This document shows, piece by piece, positions 57,962-64,000 of a DNA stretch of 64,000 nucleotides; positions within the stretch are counted from its first letter, which is position 1; every line of letters starts with the position of its first letter. The position numbers were made by a program, and so were the translations under genes. The notes beneath the pieces were generated by a model. The model had not been told where the DNA came from. It ran no database searches and saw only the letters and a list, made by a program, of their open reading frames with translations. Origin of the DNA: Gemmatimonadota bacterium (GTDB lineage: Bacteria > Gemmatimonadota > Gemmatimonadetes > Longimicrobiales > Gaopeijiaceae); assembly GCA_022826565.1 (NCBI GenBank), contig JAJDUP010000033.1:226845-290844 (forward strand), in the 5' to 3' direction.

Positions 57962-59834
57962 CTGGCGTCCGGGGCACCTGCGGGCGCCCCGGTGCTTCCC
58001 GTCCCTGCCGCGGGCCCCCGCCCCGGCGCCAGAGATCCCGGACGTTCCGGACGATCTCCTGGAAGCGCGGGTTATTGCGCAGGGGATCCCACACTGCGCT
58101 GTTTCTCAGGGCGACCAGACCGGGATCGCGATTGCCGACGGCGGTCTCCAGGTGCTCCAGCGCTGCATCGTGGTCGCCCAGACCGGTCGCCGTCATGGCT
58201 TGCTCGACATCGGACACGCGCCGGCCCGAGGCCTGCCGCTCCTCGTTGTAGTCCTGGCGCCAGCGCCAGTAGCTCTGCGGATCTTCGTCGTCGAATGTCT
58301 CGTGCAGCGCCTCGATCGAGGCCACCGCCTGGGGCGTCTCACCCTGCGTAGCCCGGATCCGCTGTTCGCGCACGCCGACGGCGCCGGCGTAGTGCCCCTG
58401 CAGCAGGTGCGCTTCCTCGAGCCCGGCCCAGGCGGGAATCATGTCCGGATCGGCCTCCAAGATCGCCGTGAATGCGACGGCCGCACTGTCGTACCGGCCC
58501 TCCTGAAGCAGGCGGTGGGCCCCGATGATGGGAGACTCCGATCCGAGCCGGCGCCCGAAACGGGTCGATTCCAGCAGGTAGCGCCGCCGGAGCGAATCCT
58601 CCGCCACCTCCGGGATCTCTCCGCCCGCTGCCGTCGCCTCCCCGACCAGTGCGGCAATGCCTGCCAGTCCCGCACCCAGCTGATCGAACAGGACGACCTT
58701 TGCCGCCGCGACCTCGTCTTCGGCTCCGCCCAGCTGCTCTGCCCTTTGCACATCCTCCCAGACCTGCGCCAGGACTTCAGCCGGCAGCGAGTCGCGGTCC
58801 GGCGCCAGCATCAGATGGGCGCCCGCACGCCACGCCACCGGGAGCGAAAACCCGGAATCAAGCGCCACCGCCCGGTCGAAATGGTCCACGGCCGCCTGCA
58901 ATCCCTCGGGCGTCCGCCGCTCCAGCTCCCGCTGGCCCTGCAGGAACGCGCGGTACGCCTCCGGATCGACCTCCGCCACCCTCTCCACCTCCTCGATCAC
59001 GTCCTCGCCCAGCTCCCCCTGCACCGACTGCGCGATCTCGACCGCCACCTCGGTCTGCAGGCGCAGGATGTCCTTCATCTCACGCTGGAAGCTGCGCGAC
59101 AGCATGTGGGTATCGGTCGCCGCGTGCAGGAGCTGGACCGAGATCCGCACGCTGTCGCTCTCCGACGTCATGGCGACGGAGCCGGTCACGACGGCCTGCA
59201 CGCCCAGCTCGGCGGCGATGTCGGGCAGCAGCATGTCCGACTCGGCGTACCGCTCCGCCGAAGTCCGCGACACGACGCGGAGGCTGGAGAGGAGACTGAG
59301 CTGGGTGATGATCTCCTCGTGGAGCTGCCGGGCGAACAGGTCGTCCCCTTCGGCGAGGTGCGCCAGCGGGAGGACGGCGATCGCGGTGATGGGCGCATCC
59401 GGATCCAGGCTGGCGAACCGTGCGGCTGCGTCGGGAGCGGCTTCCACCCCTGCCTCGGCGGCCTCCCCGTCCCGAGTCACCGCGCTCCTCTGGAACCACA
59501 GTGCGCCCAGCCCCACCGAGATCGACGTCGCGATCAGCAGCGCCAGACGCGGCACCAGGGTCACCCTCGGGCCGCCCTGCTCCTCGCGAGTCTTCGCGAG
59601 CCCGTCCGGGGTCAGGTCGTAGACCCACGCGAAGGCCAGGACGACCGGCAGGCCCAGGAACGCCAGAACGACCACGGACTGCAGCACCCAGTCGGGCGCG
59701 TTGAAGGCCGGGAAGACGATCTCGCCGAGCTGCAGGGCCACGAAGGCGGCCGCGACATACACGCCGCCCGCACGTACGACGCGCCGCCGCCGCAGTTCGC
59801 GCCAGAAGGCGCCCAGGCCGTGTTTGCGTTTCAT
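57951..59834 (-). CDS. Membrane-anchored TolB/FlgO-like and TPR protein
   Basis: The 627-residue protein has three hydrophobic segments in its first 120 residues (VYVAAAFVALQLGEIVF, VVVLAFLGLPVVLAFAWVYDL, LALLIATSISVGLGALW), then a FlgO/TolB-N-like domain (ITAIAVLPLAHLAEGDDLFA ... GVQAVVTGSVAMTSESDSVRI) and TPR-type helices to the end. This is the layout of adenylate-cyclase or kinase-associated TPR proteins but with no catalytic domain. ATG at 59834 fits the conserved start RKHGLGAFWRELRRRRVVR. It is the first gene of the operon with two propeller proteins. The TPR protein at 27511-29853 shares the architecture. Confidence 0.83.
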   Translation of the reverse strand: MKRKHGLGAFWRELRRRRVVRAGGVYVAAAFVALQLGEIVFPAFNAPDWVLQSVVVLAFLGLPVVLAFAWVYDLTPDGLAKTREEQGGPRVTLVPRLALLIATSISVGLGALWFQRSAVTRDGEAAEAGVEAAPDAAARFASLDPDAPITAIAVLPLAHLAEGDDLFARQLHEEIITQLSLLSSLRVVSRTSAERYAESDMLLPDIAAELGVQAVVTGSVAMTSESDSVRISVQLLHAATDTHMLSRSFQREMKDILRLQTEVAVEIAQSVQGELGEDVIEEVERVAEVDPEAYRAFLQGQRELERRTPEGLQAAVDHFDRAVALDSGFSLPVAWRAGAHLMLAPDRDSLPAEVLAQVWEDVQRAEQLGGAEDEVAAAKVVLFDQLGAGLAGIAALVGEATAAGGEIPEVAEDSLRRRYLLESTRFGRRLGSESPIIGAHRLLQEGRYDSAAVAFTAILEADPDMIPAWAGLEEAHLLQGHYAGAVGVREQRIRATQGETPQAVASIEALHETFDDEDPQSYWRWRQDYNEERQASGRRVSDVEQAMTATGLGDHDAALEHLETAVGNRDPGLVALRNSAVWDPLRNNPRFQEIVRNVRDLWRRGGGPRQGREAPGRPQVPRTPGVR

Positions 59835-60149
59835 CGCTCGATTGTGTCCTCTGTCACCGACACCGTTTCCCTGGTTGCCCCTCCTGATGCCCGATATCCG
59901 GCTCCCGGGCCCGGTGTTCCGTCGGTTCCATCCCCCCACTCAGCCATTATGCACATCCCGCGTCTCTAATGGGACCCCTGAAGGCATCATTTCGCTAGTC
60001 GCACATTGCAGATGAGTTCGTGCGGACGCGATTTGCGTTGCCCGGTGGGGTCCGCGTGGGTGCCCGGATTCGGTCATTATCCTTGCAAATCGTGAAGCAA
60101 CCCTAGCGATTAGCAGGGATAACCGACCTTACCGCATCAGGAGGACCCC
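59835..60149. other. Divergent intergenic region before the TPR and CapA genes
   Basis: These 315 bp separate two divergent genes and must contain both promoters. On the minus side GAGGA precedes the TPR gene; on the plus side AGGAGG precedes the CapA gene. An AT-richer patch near 60075-60120 is the probable promoter zone of the CapA gene, but I cannot place a convincing -35/-10 pair and see no other structured element. Confidence 0.4.
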
Positions 60150-61568
60150 ATGCGCCGCTTCCCGTCCCGCTTCGTCTCCCTCACCCTTTTCCTCGTCGCC
60201 GTCACCGCGCTGGCACCGCCGGTGCAGCAGAGTGCCGCCGCGCAGTCGCGTTCGCCCATCACCCCCAACACCCGCTGGACCCTCTCCGCTGTGGGGGACG
60301 TGATCATGAACCGGCGGACCGCGCCGTTCGATCACCCCGGCGACCCCGGTTTCCACGACCTCGCCAACATCATTCGCGCGACGGATGCCGCCTTCATGAA
60401 CCTGGAGCAGTCAGTCTTCCGGCTGCAGGAGTTCACCGGCTGGCCGGCGGCGGAGAACGGCGGCAACTACGAAGTCGGCTCGCCCGAGACGCTGAAGGAT
60501 CTGGTCGACATGGGGTTCAACCTCTTCAACAACGCCAACAACCACACCACCGACTACGGGGTCGAGGGGATGCGGCTGACCAACCGGCTCCTGGACGAGT
60601 GGGGGCTGGTGCATTCGGGGACCGGCGAGAATCTGGGGTGGGCCAGCCGTCCGGGGTATCTGGAGACGCCGAAGGGGCGGATCGCGCTGATCGGGATGGC
60701 GTCGACCTTCACGCCGATGTCGCGTGCGGGCAGGGCCGGGCCCACCGTGCAGGGGCGGCCGGGCCTGAACCCGCTCAGGCTGAGTACCCGTTACGAGGCG
60801 TCGGCGGAGACGATGGCGGCGTTGAGGGACGTGGCGCGGATGCGAGGTGCGAACGTGTCCGATGACGACGACGGGCCGGTGCGGGTCCTGGGCAGGACGG
60901 TGTATCCGGGCAACGAGGACCGGACGATCGTGTCGCTGAACGACGTGGACCGCGAGCGGGTCCTGCACGAGGTGCGCAACGCGACCGACCAGGCCGACTA
61001 CGTCGTCGTGAACAGCCACTCGCACGAACCCGGCAACGCGTCCCGGGTGCCCCCGCCGTGGATGGAGGAATTCGCGCGCCAGACGATCGACGCGGGGGCC
61101 AACACCATGATCATCCACGGGCCGCACCAGCTGCGCGCGGTCGAGATCTACAAAGGTCGCCCGATCTTCTATTCGCTCGCCAACTTCATCTTCCAGAACG
61201 AGACGATCGACCCGATGCCGTCCGACCAGCGCGACCGCTACGGGATCCCGCTGGACCGGCTCGCGTCGGAGATCTACGACACGCGGTTCCGGGTCGACGA
61301 GGACGGGAATCCCACGACTGGCTTCCCGACGGGCGCGGAGTGGTACGAGAGCGTGGTGCCGGTGGCGACGTTCGAGGGCGACGAGGTGGTCGAGATCGTC
61401 TTCCACCCGATCGAGCTGAGCTGGAAGGCGCCGCGGGGACGCCGGGGGACGCCGCGGATCGCGCCCGAGGAGCTTGGCCGCCGGATCATCGAGCACCTGG
61501 CCGCGCTGTCGCGGCCGTATGGGACGGAGATTCGCTATGAAGACGGCGTGGGGGTGTGGCGGCGGTAG
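60150..61568 (+). CDS. Exported CapA-family protein (poly-gamma-glutamate synthesis type metallophosphatase fold)
   Basis: The 472-residue protein has a signal peptide (SLTLFLVAVTALAPP ... AAAQS) and the CapA phosphatase-like core: SAVGDVIMNRR near residue 50, MNLEQSVF around 88, NLFNNANNHTTDYG around 128, VVVNSHSHE around 288, and IIHGPHQLRAVEIYKGRPIFYSL around 330. These match the metal-binding segments of the family to which PgsA/CapA belongs. No other capsule or polyglutamate genes are nearby, so a hydrolase role is as likely as polymer synthesis. An AGGAGG site precedes the ATG. It converges on the SLC13-type transporter. Confidence 0.85.
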   Translation: MRRFPSRFVSLTLFLVAVTALAPPVQQSAAAQSRSPITPNTRWTLSAVGDVIMNRRTAPFDHPGDPGFHDLANIIRATDAAFMNLEQSVFRLQEFTGWPAAENGGNYEVGSPETLKDLVDMGFNLFNNANNHTTDYGVEGMRLTNRLLDEWGLVHSGTGENLGWASRPGYLETPKGRIALIGMASTFTPMSRAGRAGPTVQGRPGLNPLRLSTRYEASAETMAALRDVARMRGANVSDDDDGPVRVLGRTVYPGNEDRTIVSLNDVDRERVLHEVRNATDQADYVVVNSHSHEPGNASRVPPPWMEEFARQTIDAGANTMIIHGPHQLRAVEIYKGRPIFYSLANFIFQNETIDPMPSDQRDRYGIPLDRLASEIYDTRFRVDEDGNPTTGFPTGAEWYESVVPVATFEGDEVVEIVFHPIELSWKAPRGRRGTPRIAPEELGRRIIEHLAALSRPYGTEIRYEDGVGVWRR

Positions 61569-61577
61569 CGGGCCCGG

Positions 61578-63356
61578 CTAACTGGGCCAGAAGAGGGGGA
61601 TGAAGAGGGTGGCCGTGACGAGGAGGATGAGGTTGAGCAGGCCGCCCACCTTCACGAAGTCCATGAAGCGATATCCGCCCGGTGCATAGATCATGACGTT
61701 GGTCTGATAGCCGAAGGGCGTGACGAAGGACGCCGACGCGCCGAACATGACCGCGATCAGCAGCGCGTACGGGTTCACGCCGCCCTGCGTCGCCGCCAGA
61801 ATCGCGACCGGGGTGAGCATCACGGCCGTCGCCGCGTTGGATACGACGGCGGTCATGATCGCGGTCAGCAGATAGAAGGCCGCGATGAGCCCGATCTCTC
61901 CCAGCGGCGAGGTAAGGGTCACCACCCACCCCGCGAGCAGCTCCGCCGCACCGGTCGTCTCGAGCGCCAGGCCGAGCGGAATCAGCCCCGCCAGCACGAA
62001 GATGACCAGCCATTCCACCTCCCCGTAGATCTCTTCGACGTGCACGCAGCGTGTGAACACCATCAGGATCACGCCGGTGAGCGCGGCCGTCATGATGTCG
62101 AGCACGCCGACGCTGGCGCTGAGCACGACGCCGGCCATGATCGCCGCGGCCACGCCGGCCCGCGGCCTGTTCCCGGGCTGCGTCTTCACTTCCGCCAACG
62201 GGACGAAATCGGGGTCCTCGGCAAGGTTCCGGAGTGTGCTCGCGGTGCCGTGCACGAGGAGCAGATCGCCGACGCGGAGCGAGATCCCGGCCAGCCTCTC
62301 CTGTACGGTGATACCGTGTTGCTGTATGGCGATCACCGTCGCGCCGTGGCGCTGTCCGAAGCTCACATCGCGGAGCGTCCGGCCCACGAGACTGGAGCCG
62401 GGCGCCACGAGGACCTCGACCAGTCCACCGCGTCCCGCTGTCAGGTCGAGGCCATGCTCTTCCCCTTCGCCAGGGATCCTGAGCCGCTGCCGGCGCGCGA
62501 GCTCCAGGAGGCTCTCGACGGGGCCCTGCACGTACAGGATGTCGCCCGACCGTATGTGACGGTCCCCGTGCGGCGCGGCGATCTCGTCCTCTCCCCGCTC
62601 GATGTCCAGCACCGTGACGCCATAGCGTTCACCCCACCCCAGTTGGGCCAGCGACCGACCGTTCGCGGGCGAATCGTCCGGGACGTGCAGCTCCGTGACG
62701 AAACGGCGGATGTCGTACTTGGCCGACAGGTCGGGAGCCCGGAAGCGCCGCGGCAGCAGCACCCGGCCGGCGGTGAACAGGTACAGGAGACCCACGGCCA
62801 GACAGATGAGGCCCAGCGGGGTGATCGAGAACATGTGGAGGTCGTCGAACCCCCGCCTCACCGCCTCTCCGTGCACGACGAGGTTGGTCGTGGTCCCCAT
62901 CAGCGTGACCGTGCCCCCGAGAATCGAAACGAAGGAGAGCGGCATGAGGTACCGCGAGGCTGGCTCTTCCGCCTGCTCCGCGAGCGCGACGAACACGGGC
63001 ATGAAGACCAGCACGACCGCGGTGGTCATGAGGAAGGGAGAGAGGAGCGCGCAGATGAGGCAGAGCGCGAACATGCGTGCATACTTGCCGCCGAGGGGTG
63101 CGGTGCGCGCCCAGGCCCCGATGGCGGACACGAGGCCGGTCTTGCGGAGCCCCAGGCCGAGCACGAGCATCGAGCCGACCGTCACGGTCGCGCGGCTGGA
63201 CAGACCCGATACCGCCTCGGCCGGCGTTAGGATGCCGCTCAGGAGGAGGACGACCGGGACAGCCAGGGCGACCTGATCCACCCGCACCTTGTCGAGCGCA
63301 AACAGGACGAGCGCGGCCAGGGTCAGCGCGAGGACGAATGCGATGTCGAACGTCAT
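61578..63356 (-). CDS. SLC13/DASS-type permease with two RCK-C (TrkA-C) domains
   Basis: The 592-residue protein has about 11-12 membrane segments in two halves, with the family loops GTVTLMGTTTNLVV and SNAATAVMLTP as the two symmetric substrate/sodium sites. Between the halves lie two TrkA-C-like regulatory domains (about residues 205-370; GRSLAQLGWGERYGVTVLDIERG and GRTLRDVSFGQRHGATVIAIQQH). Members of this subgroup transport dicarboxylates, sulfate or phosphate-type anions; the RCK-C pair suggests ligand regulation. The partial amidase gene lies upstream on the same strand, 13 bp away, so they may be in one operon. Confidence 0.87.
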   Translation of the reverse strand: MTFDIAFVLALTLAALVLFALDKVRVDQVALAVPVVLLLSGILTPAEAVSGLSSRATVTVGSMLVLGLGLRKTGLVSAIGAWARTAPLGGKYARMFALCLICALLSPFLMTTAVVLVFMPVFVALAEQAEEPASRYLMPLSFVSILGGTVTLMGTTTNLVVHGEAVRRGFDDLHMFSITPLGLICLAVGLLYLFTAGRVLLPRRFRAPDLSAKYDIRRFVTELHVPDDSPANGRSLAQLGWGERYGVTVLDIERGEDEIAAPHGDRHIRSGDILYVQGPVESLLELARRQRLRIPGEGEEHGLDLTAGRGGLVEVLVAPGSSLVGRTLRDVSFGQRHGATVIAIQQHGITVQERLAGISLRVGDLLLVHGTASTLRNLAEDPDFVPLAEVKTQPGNRPRAGVAAAIMAGVVLSASVGVLDIMTAALTGVILMVFTRCVHVEEIYGEVEWLVIFVLAGLIPLGLALETTGAAELLAGWVVTLTSPLGEIGLIAAFYLLTAIMTAVVSNAATAVMLTPVAILAATQGGVNPYALLIAVMFGASASFVTPFGYQTNVMIYAPGGYRFMDFVKVGGLLNLILLVTATLFIPLFWPS

Positions 63357-63369
63357 GTTGCGGCGTCGC

Positions 63370-64000
63370 CTACGGTAGTCCCGGCGGCGGTGTTCGGCGC
63401 TGCGTTGCCTGCTCGAAGGCGTAGGCGAGTTCGATCAGGCGGGGTTCGCTGCAATTGGCTCCCGTGAAGCCGACGCCGAAGGGGGCGGGACGGGCGTCGA
63501 ACCCATCCGGGAAGGGCTGCGAGGGCTCGTTCGGAACGAAGCCGAGGGGGACGACGATGATCGGAGTGCCTGAACGGGCGGCAAGTCCGGCGCCGCGGCT
63601 GCCGGGGGTGAGGATCGCGTCCAGGTCGTGCTCCGCCAGCACGGCGTCGATCCCGCGCGTCCGGCTGAGCAGTCGGTCCCGCGCCATGTCGGCCTCGTTG
63701 CGGGCGCGGTCGGCCTCGATGTCCATCTCGTCGGAGATGTCGAAGCGGGCCTGACCGTACCTCGCGGCGCCGGCCCGCGTGTGTGCGAGGTTCCATTCCC
63801 GCAGCTCGGTGAGGGTCGCGACCGGGGCGCCGGGGCCCAGAGTCGCCAGCCATGCATTGAAGTCCCGCTTCGCCCCGTACTTGAAGTTCACCGAGCAGTC
63901 CTCGTCGGCGCCCTTCGCCTGATGGCCGCCCGCGCAGAACCCCCACGTTGCGAAGTTGGAATCCGGGTCGGTGGTGGCGTAGCTGGGCACGTCCGCGGGG
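63370..64000 (-). CDS. Amidase signature-family enzyme, C-terminal part
   Basis: The open frame runs off the right edge, so the N-terminal catalytic Ser-Ser-Lys region is outside the window. The visible 210 residues contain the typical C-terminal amidase core: LDAILTPGSRGAGLAARSG, then TPIIVVPLGFVPNEPSQPF and PFGVGFTGANCSEPRLIELAYAFEQAT. Such enzymes hydrolyse amides and small peptides with an aminoacyl or aryl group. The stop is 13 bp before the SLC13-type permease, suggesting coexpression. Confidence 0.8.
   Translation of the reverse strand, partial: PADVPSYATTDPDSNFATWGFCAGGHQAKGADEDCSVNFKYGAKRDFNAWLATLGPGAPVATLTELREWNLAHTRAGAARYGQARFDISDEMDIEADRARNEADMARDRLLSRTRGIDAVLAEHDLDAILTPGSRGAGLAARSGTPIIVVPLGFVPNEPSQPFPDGFDARPAPFGVGFTGANCSEPRLIELAYAFEQATQRRTPPPGLP

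Noticed and set aside
1..64000. tRNA, rRNA, CRISPR arrays, insertion sequences
   Set aside because: No cloverleaf-like tRNA, regular direct repeats with spacers, transposase motif or terminal repeats were seen when reading both strands.

Overview
The window is 64 kb of visibly GC-rich, densely coded bacterial DNA. It carries no rRNA, tRNA, CRISPR array, transposase or phage gene that I can see. The gene content is typical of free-living or host-associated Gemmatimonadota: many secreted S9/S15/M28 peptidases, 6-bladed beta-propeller lipoproteins, membrane-anchored TPR proteins without a kinase domain, a CapA-like protein, and BIG-type lipoprotein metalloproteases. That taxonomic guess is inference from gene content only.

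Layout. 1-3.6 kb: start of a Tat-exported M20 carbamoylase-like hydrolase (partial), a methyltransferase, a secreted M66-like metalloprotease, and a VapBC toxin-antitoxin pair with a clear operator. 3.7-10 kb: two S9B dipeptidyl-peptidase-like enzymes around an amidohydrolase lipoprotein. 10-11.1 kb: an ankyrin-repeat protein broken by a one-base frameshift. 11.1-17.6 kb: a five-gene minus-strand operon, a DAO-family oxidoreductase followed by heterotetrameric sarcosine oxidase soxBDAG. 17.7-22.8 kb: a secreted BNR/sialidase-fold protein, a DUF4143 ATPase and a CocE-type peptidase. 22.9-26.4 kb: an HTTM (gamma-carboxylase-like) membrane protein coupled to a class-B asparagine synthetase. 26.4-27.5 kb: an AbiEii-type nucleotidyltransferase with its small partner. 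27.5-37.2 kb: a TPR protein, a c-type-cytochrome/copper monooxygenase-like protein with a secreted partner, a TPR lipoprotein, an M28 peptidase, leucine dehydrogenase and panB. 37.2-40.6 kb: ferredoxin and P450 (in one operon with panB), then an AbiEi/AbiEii pair. 40.7-45.4 kb: a serine hydrolase, a membrane-anchored MutS-family ATPase and a second DUF4143 ATPase. 45.6-49.2 kb: a propeller lipoprotein and a third S9 peptidase. 49.3-53.4 kb: a sugar-salvage operon (nucleotidyltransferase, sodium-solute symporter, galactokinase). 53.5-55 kb: a DUF222-HNH nuclease. 55.5-59.8 kb: a TPR protein plus two propeller lipoproteins, translationally coupled. 60-64 kb: CapA-like protein, SLC13/RCK transporter, and the C-terminal part of an amidase.

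How it fits together. The dominant theme is breakdown of proteinaceous and methylated-amine material outside the cytoplasm, with uptake and oxidation of the products. Exported peptidases (M66, S9 x3, S15, M28) would give peptides and amino acids. Leucine dehydrogenase, the carbamoylase, the amidase and sarcosine oxidase would feed these into central metabolism. Scattered between these housekeeping blocks are small two-gene toxin-antitoxin units and DUF4143 ATPases whose AT-richer upstream regions carry palindromes and sigma-70-like elements. The modules most worth a second look are the HTTM-asparagine synthetase pair, the P450-ferredoxin-panB operon, the cytochrome/copper oxygenase pair, the TPR-propeller operon and the structured leader upstream of leucine dehydrogenase.
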